Origin: Staphylotrichum longicolle
Taxonomy: Eukaryota > Ascomycota > Sordariomycetes > Sordariales > Chaetomiaceae
DNA: 64,000 nt
Assembly: GCA_019096155.1 (NCBI GenBank)
Contig: JAHCVI010000002.1
Coordinates: forward strand, 3,472,001-3,536,000
Direction of reading: 5' to 3'
Shown here: piece after piece, positions 53,808 through 64,000 of the stretch
How the letters are laid out: every line of letters begins with the position of its first letter
How positions within the stretch are numbered: the first letter of the stretch is position 1
Position numbers and translations under genes: made by a program
The notes under the pieces: model-generated
Seen by the model: the letters and a program-made list of their open reading frames with translations, nothing else
Database searches by the model: none
Told to the model about the DNA's origin: nothing

Positions 53808-54985
53808 TCAATTCTCCTCGTCGGCAGCAGCCCTGTGCTTCTTGGGCTTGATGATCAGCAGTATGATCATCGCCGCAATGATTAGTAGCAGAAGGAAGAT
53901 AATCTTCCGCTTGGTCGTCTTCTTCTGGTATCCCTCTGCCGTCTTCAGCTCCTTCTCGGCCTCCTTGACATCGCTCGCCATGCACTCCACGTTGTAATCG
54001 ATCCGATCCAGCATGGTGCCTTGGTCGATAACCATGGTCTGTAGATCTCGAAACAGATCTGACAGTTCGATGATACCCTGTGCAATGTCCTCTATTTCCC
54101 GTTCGCGCTGGGAGATGGCGACATCGTTGGACTGGAGGAGCTTCTGGTGGGTGGGAGCGAGGAGTGCTGACTGCGAATAGGTCCGGTCCGCGTCGGATTC
54201 GAGAATGGATGGGTCCGCATAGCTTCCTCCAGCTAGTGGAGTCGAACCACGTTCTATTGGACTGGCCAGACCAGCCATGCCCCTGAGTTCTGTAACGAAA
54301 AGTTAGCGCGTGGTTAGGTGTCGCAGCTCTGAAACCGCATCCTCACTTTTGAGATATGCACTCTGCTTCTTGCGGAAGCCGGCGCTCGCCTCCTGAACCC
54401 TCGTCGCCAGGTTGACTTTGATGTTCTTTGCCATGGTCTCGTCGGCTCGGGTCATCTGGCCGTTTGCCTTGCCTTCGCGTACCATCTGCTCGATGCGTTG
54501 GATGCAGCGACCGCACTCGTGAAAGCCGCGCGTAATGCCCTGGGTCAACCGCTCAATTTCGCCCTCCTCCGCCTTCTTCGTCTCTTCGTCGTTGAATCCT
54601 GGCAGGACATGTTTCTGGTGCAACCGATCCAGCTTCTGGCTCTTGTTCGCGATGTCGGCGAGGAGCTCGGCCACTTCGTCCGACACGTCGGCCCAACGCG
54701 GGGGTAGCAGGTCCATCTCAATCACCGCATCGCCGTCATCGACGTCGTAGGCGCCCGACGACAAGAGACCTCGCCGGTCCTCGTCTGCGGCGAACAGCAC
54801 CCCGGTGCTCGCTCCGCTGCCGCCGAAGCGGTCGCCCGCCGTGGACGGCCCATACCGGTTGCGCTGGGTCGGATGGTGGGCATAGGACTGCCGGTATGAG
54901 ATGTAGCTGTTACAGCTGTTAGCTTTCATGTTTGCGCTGCTCGAATCGAGAACGGAGCCTACAGGTTCGTGCGGTCTCGCCACAT
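53808..54985 (-). CDS. tlg2: t-SNARE Tlg2 (syntaxin-16 type)
   Basis: Exons 54985-54963, 54906-54347 and 54289-53808 give 354 residues, in phase. MWRDRTNLYISYRQSYAHH is the distinctive Tlg2 N-terminal peptide that binds the SM protein Vps45. An Habc-like region follows (LPPRWADVSDEVAELLADIA, LDRLHQKHVLPGFNDEE). The Qa-SNARE helix is DVAISQREREIEDIAQGIIELS through LQTMVIDQGTMLDRIDYNVE, with its central Gln. The tail anchor is KIIFLLLLIIAAMIILLII, followed by basic residues. Known role: endosome-to-TGN fusion with Tlg1, Vti1 and Snc2. No frameshift. Divergent from calmodulin. Confidence 0.94.
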
Positions 54986-55589
54986 GGCGGACGCCGGAAG
55001 GGGGGAGATGTCCCCTCAGTCCGCCCCAGAAGCTGATAATGGATAGATTGGGCCGTGTTGTGTTTGTTGGCGAGGGCCTGGCGGGAGCGGCATCACATCG
55101 TAAACTGTTATCGCAATGCGCCGGCAGTCTAGGTAGCTCCGAACGCGCTGCGGACACAACAAGGTTGGTTTCGGCTGATGGAGGATGACGAAGACACAAT
55201 TGCCCGTTGCAGGAGACGGTTGCGCCAGCTGAGAGGCGCTGGACAGCTGCGCACAGCTGAGGGTCGGGTGTCTCTTGTTGTGGGGCCAATGGAATGCCTT
55301 GGACTTGGGCGACCAGGGATGCGTCCGCCGGAGCGAGCGATGCAGGCTGGCGACTCACTAGGCGCACAGGAGACCCTGGAGCAGCCGCCGACCAGGCCCT
55401 CTTCCTGGAGGAGGCGCCCCGCATCCCCTTCTTGAAATCTCCAGGTTGCGTCTCGTCATTTAAACACCACAACCCAGTCCAGCAACTCAGCTGCCCAACC
55501 CATTGCTCTCTACCTTCTGCGCAGACCCGCAGCAAGACCGCAACCGAACCCTTTCACATTCCCGAATCCCCCAAGTCTAAAACAACAAA
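54986..55589. promoter_or_regulatory. Divergent promoter region, tlg2 / calmodulin
   Basis: 604 bp between divergent start codons. A long minus-strand open frame (54303-55535) extends tlg2 exon 2 upstream through its first intron but lacks family sequence there. No defined element recognised. Confidence 0.45.
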
Positions 55590-56535
55590 ATGGTCAGTCG
55601 GCTCGGTGCTTACGATTCTGTTGGGAGGCAGCCCCGCGGTCGAGGGGCAGTCGGGCTGCATCCCGCCTCCACGGCGCAACGATAAACTGACCATGGGTTC
55701 GGAAACAGGCCGACTCCCTTACCGAAGAGCAGGTCTCTGAGTTCAAGGAGGCGTTCTCTCTCTTCGTAAGTTGCTGGATCATTCCTCTGCTGCTTGCTTT
55801 ATCATGTTGTGTTTGGTGGGCTAACTTCCGAGATAGGACAAGGATGGTGATGGTCAGTAGTTCCTCCGCCCTTCCAACCTCTGGTCCCTCCCCGGCGCAA
55901 GGCTTGCCTTATACACCCGACAATACTTCGTGACGTTCTCAGCGGCTGCGATGCGCAACGCGTGGTTGTGGAAGGATGCTAAAGGCATACGCAGGACAAA
56001 TCACAACCAAGGAGCTGGGCACCGTCATGCGCTCGCTCGGCCAGAACCCCTCTGAGTCAGAGCTGCAGGACATGATCAACGAGGTGGACGCCGACAACAA
56101 TGGCACCATTGACTTTCCCGGTATGGAGCATTCGCTGAAACAACACGCCGGTTGCGACAAGTTGCTGACGGACACCAGAGTTCCTCACGATGATGGCGAG
56201 GAAGATGAAGGACACCGACTCTGAGGAGGAGATCCGTGAGGCGTTCAAGGTTTGTTTTTAACAAGATTGGCGAGCTTGGACTGGGCTAATCATTTCAACG
56301 CAGGTCTTCGACCGTGACAATAACGGCTTCATCTCGGCGGCCGAGCTGCGCCATGTCATGACCTCGATCGGCGAGAAGCTGACCGACGATGAGGTTGACG
56401 AGATGATTCGCGAGGCTGACCAGGACGGTGACGGGCGGATTGACTGTGGGTTTCCCGATCGCTGTAGTTCGACGCAGACTCTTGCTAATCCTTGTTTCAG
56501 ACAACGAGTTCGTCCAGCTCATGATGCAGAAGTAA
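55590..56535 (+). CDS. cmd1: Calmodulin
   Basis: Seven exons (55590-55592, 55709-55765, 55837-55852, 55995-56120, 56179-56249, 56304-56445, 56501-56535) encode exactly 149 residues: [20 protein letters not shown] and four EF-hands ([48 protein letters not shown]), ending FVQLMMQK. The first coding exon is just ATG, and the third is only 16 nt. Known role: the universal Ca2+ sensor; it activates calcineurin, whose B subunit is encoded at 30401, and CaM kinases. All six junctions are in phase. Single-frame searches see only fragments. Confidence 0.98.
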
Positions 56536-58225
56536 GCGTCTTTCCTCTTCCGCTGCAGCACCCCACGCCTCTCACGAGCCCACGCGCCTTCTCTTTCGGA
56601 TTTGCTGTTTTGCCTCGTTCTGGATGGACTTCGGGTAGTCTTTCTGGCAGCCTTTATGCAAGGGTTTGATTTTGAAGCGCACGGAATCCATATCCAGTTT
56701 CCCGACGGGTCAGGCATTTGGCAGACATGGCAAGATGGGGTAAAGATGTGTTGTTCCTTAGCAACCCCATCCTGGATGATAATGAAAGCCACGTTTTGAA
56801 GGAGACCGATTCGACGCAGACCCCCTTTCGTCTACTTGATGTTTGAGACACACCTCAACAAAACAAAGGCTCCACAAGAGAATGTCTTATTTGGCGTGAT
56901 CCGATTCTTGGGCACTATCGCGTCGTTGGACGTCATTGCCCGCCCAGATCTCTCGGCCCGGCCGCGTGGAACCTAGATTTGTGAGCCATGCAGGTGGATT
57001 GTGGCAGTGCTCGACTAGCGGTACCCGCGCAGCGCAACCACTGCCCATTCGAGCTGTCCCTTTTCCCGGCCCGTACCTGAATGAATGGGATGGTTTAAGT
57101 TCCCGCACCTCCCTCTGCAGCCCTATGGGAGATGGCAGCCGCTTGGCTGCAGGTCATCACCGCAGGGTCCAGTTCGTTGCATTGCATGTGCACTGCCTCC
57201 CTGTCTCGAAGAGGCTGTAACGTACAGTAGCGTCTCCAGAGAATGGACACAGAATGGAATGGGAGAATCTGGGCTGATTGAAACGAGTGAGATACGTCGC
57301 AGGCAAGTCAACGATGTATGGAGGCAGCTCGAGGACCAAGGGCTGAAGAAGAATTAGAGGATGTGTGGGCTTGTTTGCTACAAGGACCTGGCAGCTAGCA
57401 GCCAAGTAATCATGCGTTCTGTGTCTCGTCTCAAACTCACAAAGAGCAACATGGCACCGACGTGAATCCGTGGCGCGAGATGTCTTTGCCTAAGACGACA
57501 GTCTCACGGTCAATTCTGGAGGTTATAAAGGTGGATGCTCTCTGTAGCTTCGCGGCTTCGATTCATCAACAGGCCTCAGATCAGAAGCAGTCTTGCTGTT
57601 GCTCGCCCAGTGTGTCGAGCAGTCTTTGTAGCAAGAACTCTCTGACTTGAACCTCGACATCGAGCTCTAGACTGGAAGATTTCGTGGTTAGTTCACCAAA
57701 GGATTGCGGAGGACCAACTTGACCGTGCCGGCGACGAGTCCTGGGAAAGGAGGGTCACAAGGATTAAGATCAGAGAATTGGTGGAAGGGAGAAAATAAAA
57801 GCACAAATATATCATACCGAAAGAAGTTGCTCGATTTAACAACAGCGAACCAGATACCGTCCAGTTCTCTTGAGCTTTGACTGAGGTGGGTTACAAATCG
57901 CAAGGATTCAGTTCGACCTTCAAGACCAGAAGCTCGAGAAGGAGGACGCCCCACTTGCAACTTTCAGGAGGTGTCAACCTGGCTCCCCTGAAATCAGTGC
58001 TGCCTGAGGCAGAAACACCTACCAGATCCGCCAGTCGGTCTCAGCTGCCCGTCCAGGAGGGATCGCTGTGCCACCTCGCAGCGATACTAGTCTCAGGGTT
58101 CGTGGATGCGGGCAGAGCTCGATCAGTGATTCATTCCCACAGCAGCTCTCTTTCGCACCGCCAACTGTCGAATCTGGGACTCATCCGCCTCTAGGCCCCC
58201 GTGCGGGCCCCCCGACCATCCCATC
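56536..58225. other. 1.7-kb intergenic region, calmodulin to AP-1 gamma
   Basis: Holds the calmodulin 3' flank and the AP-1 gamma promoter. Open frames are short; nothing recognised. Confidence 0.5.
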
Positions 58226-61057
58226 ATGAGCTCCCGTGAGTGTCACCGCCCTCTGAATCTCTGATTGCCTCGACTGGTGGACACGATGGCATGCGACGCA
58301 GTGGCTGACCTCCCCGCGACCCCGCAGTCAAGCAGTTCATTCGCAACGTGCGCGCCGCAAAGACCATTGCCGACGAGAGAGCAGTTATTCAGAAGGAGAG
58401 CGCATCCATCCGAGCGAGCTTCAGGGAAGAGAGCGCCGACCACGGCGTTAGGTACGGCTAAGCTGGCCCTGGGGCCCTGGGGCCCCGACGCGGACGTGCA
58501 ATGTGCTGATAGTGGGGGCTTTTGCAGGCGGAACAATGTGGCCAAGCTTCTCTATCTCTTCACGCTCGGCGAGCGGACGCATTTTGGCCAGATCGAGTGC
58601 TTGAAGCTCCTCGCCTCGCCCCGCTTCGCCGACAAGCGGTTAGGGCATCTGGCAACCAGCCTGCTCCTCGACGAGAACCAGGAGGTCCTGACTCTGGTCA
58701 CCAACTCTCTCAAGAAGTACGAAACTGCGAACAAGCTCCCCGGATACATGTGGGCGGATTGCTGACGCCCGTCTTCTAGTGACCTATCACACTCGAACCA
58801 GTACGTCGTCGGCCTCGCGCTCTGCACCCTGGGCAACATCGCCTCCATCGAGATGTCGAGAGACTTGTTTCCCGAAATCGAAAACCTGATATCCACCGCG
58901 AACCCCTACATTCGACGGAAAGCCGCCCTCTGCGCCATGCGAATATGCAGAAAAGTCCCCGACCTGCAGGAGCACTTCATCGAGAAGGCGACGCAGCTGT
59001 TGTCGGATCGCAATCACGGCGTGCTGCTTTGCGGCCTCACACTGGTCACCAGCCTGTGTGAGGCGGATGAAGCCGAGGGGGGCGAGGAGGGCATCATTGA
59101 CAAGTTCAAGCAGTTCGTGCCGGTGCTCGTCAGGACGCTCAAGGGGCTGGCGTCGTCGGGCTACGCCCCGGAGCACGACGTCACAGGAATCACAGATCCC
59201 TTTCTGCAGGTCAAGCTTTTGCGTCTGCTTCGAGTCCTGGCCCGCGGCGATGTCCAGGTCACCGAGCAAATCAATGACATTCTGGCCCAAGTTGCGACGA
59301 ACACGGATTCCTCCAAAAACGTCGGCAACTCGATCCTCTACGAAGCGGTGCGGACCATCCTGGATATCGAGGCAGACTCGGGTTTGCGGGTTCTAGGTGT
59401 GAACATTTTGGGCAAGTTCTTGACCAATAAGGACAACAACATCCGTTATGTTGCCCTGAATACGCTGGTCAAGGTCGTGGCCATTGACACAAATGCCGTT
59501 CAACGGCACCGGAATACGATTTTGGAGTGCCTGAGGGATCCCGATATCAGCATCAGGAGGAGGGCTCTGGACCTCAGCTTTACGCTCATCAATGAGAGCA
59601 ACGTCCGGGTCTTGATCCGCGAGCTCCTCGCTTTCCTCGAGGTTGCCGATAACGAGTTCAAGCCGACCATGACCAGCCAAATCGGTATCGCTGCTGACCG
59701 CTATGCTCCCAACAAGCGGTGGCAGTTTGACACCATGCTGCGGGTCGTGACCCTGGCAGGAAACTACGTCAAGGAGCCCATCCTGTCATCCTTCGTTCGT
59801 CTCATTGCCACCACCCCCGAGCTCCAAACATACGCGGTACAAAAACTGTTTGCAAATCTCAAGAAGGACATCACCCAGGAGAGCCTGACACAGGCGGGCG
59901 CGTGGTGCATTGGCGAGTACGGCGAGGCGCTCCTGAAGGGCGGCCAGTATGAGGAGGAGGAGCTCGTGCAGGAGGTCAAAGAGCACGAGATTATTGATCT
60001 ATTCTCATCCATCCTCAACAGCAGCTACGCCACCCAGGTCACCACCGAGTACCTTATCACAGCCTTGGTGAAGCTTACAACAAGGCTATCGGATCCGGCA
60101 CAGATCGAGAGAGTGCGCCGCATCCTCCAGACTCAACAGACAAACCTGGATGTCGAGGTTCAGCAGCGCGCTGTCGAGTTTGGCAATCTGTTTTCGTACG
60201 ACCAAATCCGCCGCGGCGTCTTGGAGAAGATGCCGCCGCCTCAGATCAAAGAGGAGTCGCGAGTGTTGGGAGAGGCGGCCAAGAAGGCAACCAAGGCGTC
60301 GAACCGGAAATCCAAGGCCATCAAGCCAAAAGAGGAGGACCTTCTCTTCGACTCATGGGCGACAGCAGCGGCCCTGCGCCGGCGCCGGTCAACGGCAGCG
60401 GGAATGCCGACTTGCTCGCGGACATCCTGGGCGGCACCAGCTCCCCCCTCCTACCACCACCTCCCCTCCTCCCGGCCAGTCCAACGTCGCCTCCATCATG
60501 GATTTGTTCTCCCAAACCTCTATTTCCACCCCATCTCAGCCCAAAGCGGGCCCGCGCATCCTCCCCCAGCGCCGATCTCTTCTCGACAACCGCCTCTCCC
60601 CTCCTCAAGCGGCTCCTGCTGCCGCCGCTGCCGCTGCCGCCAGCCACCCCTGCTACGACAATAACGGCCTGAACGTGATCATCCAGACGCAAAGGAACGC
60701 AGAGGGCACCATCCAGGCGACGGCCCGGTTCCGAAACTCGTCGCCTGCCGGAACCCTGTCCAACGTCGGCCTGCAGGCGGCGGTGCCCAAGTCGCAGAAA
60801 CTGCAGCTGCTGAGCATCTCGTCCACGGACATTGCGCAGGGGGCCGAGGCGACGCAGATGATGAGGGTCGCGGGATGCAAGGGGGTAAGTTTTCCTTCTC
60901 GGTCCTATTGTGTCCCGCGAAATATATTCATCTTCATGAATTTGTGCTGACTTGATGCGTGTTTCTGTAGCCTTTGCGGTTGCGCTTGAGGATAGGGTAC
61001 TCGCACCCCACGGCAGGACAGGTCATGGACGTGGTCAACTGGACGGAGCCGTCTTGA
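58226..61057 (+). CDS. apl4: AP-1 adaptor complex gamma subunit (two frameshifts)
   Basis: Exons 58226-58235 (MSS), 58328-58451, 58528-58716, 58780-60884 and 60971-61057; about 838 residues once repaired. The trunk is a long HEAT-like solenoid: LKQFIRNVRAAKTIADERAV, NVAKLLYLFTLGERTHFGQI, KRLGHLATSLLLDENQEVLTL, YVVGLALCTLGNIASIEMSRD. The hinge holds DLLADILGG. The C-terminal GAE ear starts NGLNVIIQTQRNAEGTI and ends VMDVVNWTEPS. Known role: clathrin-adaptor cargo sorting between trans-Golgi and endosomes. The hinge breaks near 60352 (GACTCATGG for GACCTCATGG, restoring LLFDLMGDSS) and in the C-run at 60443-60448. Exon 4 gives the correct splice phase only if both missing bases are counted. I take them as sequence errors. 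Confidence 0.95.
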
Positions 61058-61708
61058 TTGGGGAGAGCGTGCAAGGAGAGGTAGTGTTGGTTGGCCCGTT
61101 GGTAGAGGATAGGAGTGTGTGCCTTGGAACTTACCTGGACAAAAAAGTTCAACCTGCTATAGGCGTACCGCTTAGAGTGCAAGTTACGGCGGAGCAAGGC
61201 GAACAGTTGGTTGGAGTTGGTAGGCTGCTGAGCATGAAATGGAAGTGATTGTTCACGAGTTCAGAAGCGAGACTGGCCCACTTTTTGCTGTGTTGGTTTT
61301 GCAGAAAAGAAGAACTGACTAGGCATTGTTATTGGATGTTTTGCCCTTCCCTCTTCTCAATCTTGATCTCAACTCTCGTAGTCGCTGCTCGCGTATTGAG
61401 TTGACTAAATTGAAATGGGAGGTGAAAAAAAAAAGTGGGGATGCGACGTGCTAACAATTAACTGAATAAATTGGTAGCCTAGCTGTTAGTGCCATACCCA
61501 TGGTCCCTTTCCCACTTCAGGATTTTCCCTGTCTAAGGATTCCCCGACATCAATACAGCTTCTGAAGCTTACACCACAACACACAAGATAAGGCCAGGAG
61601 TACTCGACTTAATACGGTAGTTTGGTTGATTTATTGAGATTCTTTGTCGAGCTTGAACAGAGAATCACAAAACTGCGCCCAGCAACGCAAACCTTGCATG
61701 CTCTCACC
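61058..61708. other. Intergenic region, apl4 to rrp36
   Basis: 651 bp with the apl4 3' flank and the rrp36 promoter. It contains a poly-A/G tract near 61421-61438 and the words GTGCTAACA and TGTTAGTGCC in inverted orientation at about 61449-61493. These recall the centre of the palindromic element at 29.5 kb but are too short to call a copy. Confidence 0.45.
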
Positions 61709-62745
61709 ATGCCGCCCGTTAAGCGGAAAATGCCACCCGCCAGTCTTCTACAGCGGAGGGTAAAACCAAGATACGAGCCAGAGCCCGAGTCAGATGTCGA
61801 GGACGATGTGAGCGAAGCACCGAGTGAAGAGGATGCTGGTTCTCTCAGGTCAGGCGATGAAGACGAGGAGCTCAGCGGGGATGAGTCGAGAAGCGGCAGC
61901 GACGAAGTAAGTTTTGGAGACCGATCCTGGTGAAACATGGCGATGTTCTAACCGTCGTGCAGGATGGCTCAGAGGAGGGTGATATGGACGACGAAGAGGA
62001 CGAAGACACGCCGCGGGTCGACGCCTCCCAACTCTCCTTTGGCGCACTGGCGAAAGCCCAAGCAGCCATGAACGCTTCGTCTAAACGGAAGCGCGGCACC
62101 GACCAACAAGACCCCGAAGACGAGGCGGCGGAGAAGGGGTGGGAGAAGCCCAGAGACGGCATCAAGAAGCCGGAGAAACGCTCCAGCAAGCACGCGCCTG
62201 TCGAGATGACCAGCAAGAAGCAGGTCTCGCGGCGGCGCGACTTCCTCACGGTCACAGCCGAGACCAAGAAGACGCAGGCGCGCGACCCGCGCTTCATGCC
62301 CCTCGGCCCGGGCGGCGGCAGCGCCGCCGGCGGCAAGATCGACGAGATCAAGACCCGCAAGGCCTACGCGTTCCTGGACGACTACCGCGAGTCCGAGATG
62401 CAGGAGCTGCGGGCGGCCATCAAGAAGAGCAAGAACCCGGCCGACAAGGAGAAGCTGCAGAAGGCGCTCATGTCGATGGAGAGCCGCAAGAAGGCGCAGG
62501 ACCGCAAGGACAAGGAGCGGGCCGTGATCGAGGAGCACCGCAAGAAGGAGAAGGAGCTGGTCAAGCAGGGCAAGACGCCCTTCTACCTGAAGCGGTCGGA
62601 GCAGAAGAAGCGGATGCTCGTGGACCAGTTCCAGGGCATGAAGAAGAAGGAGGCGGACAGGGCGATCGAGAGGCGGAGGAAGAAGGTGGCCTCCAAGGAG
62701 AAGAAGCTGCTGCCGATGGCGAGAAGGGGCGCGGAGGATAGGTAG
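61709..62745 (+). CDS. rrp36: rRNA biogenesis protein Rrp36
   Basis: Exons 61709-61906 and 61963-62745 encode 326 residues. MPPVKRKMPPASLLQRRVKP leads into an acidic Glu/Asp/Ser stretch. The Rrp36 core follows: RRRDFLTVTAETKKTQARDPRF, KAYAFLDDYRESEMQELRAAIKK, EKLQKALMSMESRKKAQD. The C-terminus is strongly basic (GKTPFYLKRSEQKKRMLVDQF, IERRRKKVASKEKKLLP). Known role: an SSU-processome component needed for early cleavages of pre-18S rRNA in the nucleolus. The ATG at 61709 was chosen over an in-frame codon at 61622 because the conserved N-terminus begins there and the upstream reading is not family-like. Convergent with coq8. Confidence 0.95.
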
Positions 62746-62881
62746 TAAAAGTAGGAGGGTGTCTAGTGGTATTTTTGGTACAAGTCATCCTTGCCAAAAT
62801 CTAGGATCGCTCATCTACACAACACACACAAAGTCTACACAGGAGATTACACTATGATACATAAGCCCGCGGGCCTCTTGT

Positions 62882-64000
62882 TCACTCTTTAAACCCCGTC
62901 TTCGCCAACGCCTCCTCAAACAGCTCCCTACACCTCACCCTGCTCCCCAGCCGCGCGCACAACAAGAAGGCACCGCTCAACTTGCGATGGAGACTGTACG
63001 TCTCCTCGGGCGGCGGCGCCAGCCGCTCGTGAATCATGACGGGGATCTGCGCCTTGACCCGCTCCGTGATGGTCTGGTCCCTAAAGTCGTACACCTCGGG
63101 CGCGCTCTGCAGGAACGGCTCCGCCAGCGTGACGACGCTCGTGATGTGCGCGTCCAGCATGGCCCTGCTCTCGTGGCCCGTCAGGTAGCCGAGCTGCTCG
63201 CTCAGCGCCTTGACCTGCGCCCTGTCGGACCGCGACGCGGCCTCGAGCAGCCGCACGTACAGCGTGATGAACTCGTCCGGGTACTCGCGCGAGGCGCCAA
63301 AGTCGAGCAGCTCGAGCTTGTCGGTGGCCGGGTTGAAGAGGAAGTTGGTCCAGTTGGGGTCCGTCTGCATGAAGCGGAACTCGGTGATCTCGCGCAGGCA
63401 GAGGCGCAGGATCTGCGTGCCGATCCAGTCGCGCTGCGCCTGCGAGAAGGACGCGATGCGCGTCACGGCCGTGCCGTCCATAAACTCCATGGTCAGCACG
63501 TGCTTGCCGCAGGCTTCCGGGTAGATGCGGGGCACGGAGAAGACGGCGTCGGCTTCCGGGGAGGCGGTGAGGAGCTGGCGATAGCGCTCGGCGCATTCGG
63601 CTTCGCGGGTGTAGTCGCACTCCCAGGCGAGCTCAGTGCGGGCGTTGTCGATGGTCTTGTTGAGGTAGAGGCCCTTGGGGAGGAGTTTGGTGGCGGCGAG
63701 GAGGATGGCGAGGTTGTCGAGGTCCGAGTTGATCGAGTCGGCCACGCCGGGGAACTGGATTTTGACGGCGACACGGGCGCCGGTGGACTTGAGGGTTGCG
63801 CGGTGGACTTGGCCGATGGAGGCTGCCGCGATGGGCTTGTCCTCGAACTCGTCGAAGAGGTCGCGCCAGTTCTCGCCCAGGTTGGCAGCTAGCACGCGGT
63901 CTCGCTGCCAGCCGGGCATGTAGTCGGCGCGGTCCTGAACTCGCTGCAGGACTTCTTGGATAGGAGCCGGGAGCATCTTGGCATCCTGGAAGCTCATCAT
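62882..64000 (-). CDS. coq8: COQ8/ADCK3-type atypical kinase (5' end missing)
   Basis: The frame is open from the right edge to a stop at 62882 (372 codons). It starts inside the conserved region just after the expected KxGQ motif (MMSFQDAKMLPAPIQE). Features: the Ala-rich nucleotide loop PIAAASIGQVH, VKIQFPGVADSI, the ELAWECDYTREA block, EFMDGTAV, the catalytic-loop-like QTDPNWTNFLFN, the metal motif LLDFGASREY, and the C-terminal PPPEETYSLHRKLSGAFLLCARLG. Known role: a mitochondrial ABC1-family ATPase/kinase that supports the coenzyme Q biosynthetic complex. The presequence and N-terminal KxGQ domain lie outside the window. It is not a true gene start: the ATG at the edge is internal. Confidence 0.95.
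   Translation of the reverse strand: MMSFQDAKMLPAPIQEVLQRVQDRADYMPGWQRDRVLAANLGENWRDLFDEFEDKPIAAASIGQVHRATLKSTGARVAVKIQFPGVADSINSDLDNLAILLAATKLLPKGLYLNKTIDNARTELAWECDYTREAECAERYRQLLTASPEADAVFSVPRIYPEACGKHVLTMEFMDGTAVTRIASFSQAQRDWIGTQILRLCLREITEFRFMQTDPNWTNFLFNPATDKLELLDFGASREYPDEFITLYVRLLEAASRSDRAQVKALSEQLGYLTGHESRAMLDAHITSVVTLAEPFLQSAPEVYDFRDQTITERVKAQIPVMIHERLAPPPEETYSLHRKLSGAFLLCARLGSRVRCRELFEEALAKTGFKE

Noticed and set aside
60560..60620. Third frameshift in the gamma-adaptin hinge (alternative reading SPSADLFSTTASP)
   Set aside because: It would need two compensating indels; the present frame is open and exon phase already fits with two corrections.
62139..62741. 200-codon alternative frame inside rrp36
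   Set aside because: Arg/Gly/Gln-rich out-of-frame reading of a Lys/Glu-rich gene.
1..64000. tRNA genes
   Set aside because: Scanned for B-box-like GGTTCGA/GGTTCAA words with a plausible upstream A box; the few hits (for example near 43896) lack a cloverleaf.
1..64000. Secondary-metabolite cluster, heterokaryon-incompatibility locus, CRISPR or integrated virus
   Set aside because: No PKS, NRPS, terpene, HET, NLR, reverse-transcriptase or capsid-like reading was recognised; content is housekeeping.

Overview
The window is nuclear DNA of a filamentous ascomycete, most likely a Sordariomycete (Sordariales/Chaetomiaceae-like). Genes are GC-rich, lie on both strands and are interrupted by many short introns (about 50-125 bp) with GTAAGT/GTATGT-type donors, CTAAC/CTGAC-like branch sites and CAG/TAG acceptors. 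The products are almost all conserved eukaryotic housekeeping proteins. There are no operons, and I see no CRISPR array, rRNA, tRNA, secondary-metabolite cluster or large transposon gene.

Layout. 1-5.5 kb: a CORVET-type Vps3 gene (minus, its 3' end off the window), divergent from a Golgi CASP/Coy1 gene. 8.6-15.5 kb: a small secreted DUF3455 protein, an FCP1/NIF-type phosphatase-like protein, eEF1B-gamma and mitochondrial ribosomal protein uS9m. 15.5-26.5 kb: a gene-poor tract around one unrecognised Gln/Ser-rich protein. 26.5-28.5 kb: a tandem F-box-like protein. 28.5-30.4 kb: intergenic DNA with a 187-bp palindromic MITE-like element. 30.4-43.5 kb: calcineurin B, Epl1, Kae1, an AMPK beta subunit, Spt4, Kin17 and aspartokinase. 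45.9-64 kb: an Mdl-type mitochondrial ABC half-transporter, an Rtt103-like CID protein, clathrin light chain, Cox7, the t-SNARE Tlg2, calmodulin, AP-1 gamma-adaptin, Rrp36 and COQ8 (5' end off the window).

By function the genes fall into membrane traffic (Vps3, CASP, Tlg2, clathrin light chain, AP-1 gamma), Ca2+ signalling (calcineurin B, calmodulin), mitochondria (uS9m, Cox7, Mdl, COQ8), transcription and chromatin (Epl1, Spt4, Rtt103), translation and tRNA modification (eEF1B-gamma, Kae1, Rrp36), energy sensing (AMPK beta) and amino-acid synthesis (aspartokinase). They do not form one pathway.

The most consequential observation for a user is that at least seven genes are broken by one-base indels, mostly a lost G or C. 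In several cases the exon phases fit only if the missing bases are counted. Since eEF1B-gamma, uS9m, Kae1 and gamma-adaptin are normally essential or near-essential, the simplest reading is consensus error in the assembly rather than true pseudogenes. I did not find a clearly new biological system. The best leads are the palindromic element, the unrecognised protein at 21.9-23.2 kb, the phosphatase-like protein with an altered catalytic motif, and two stop-free 3n introns in epl1.
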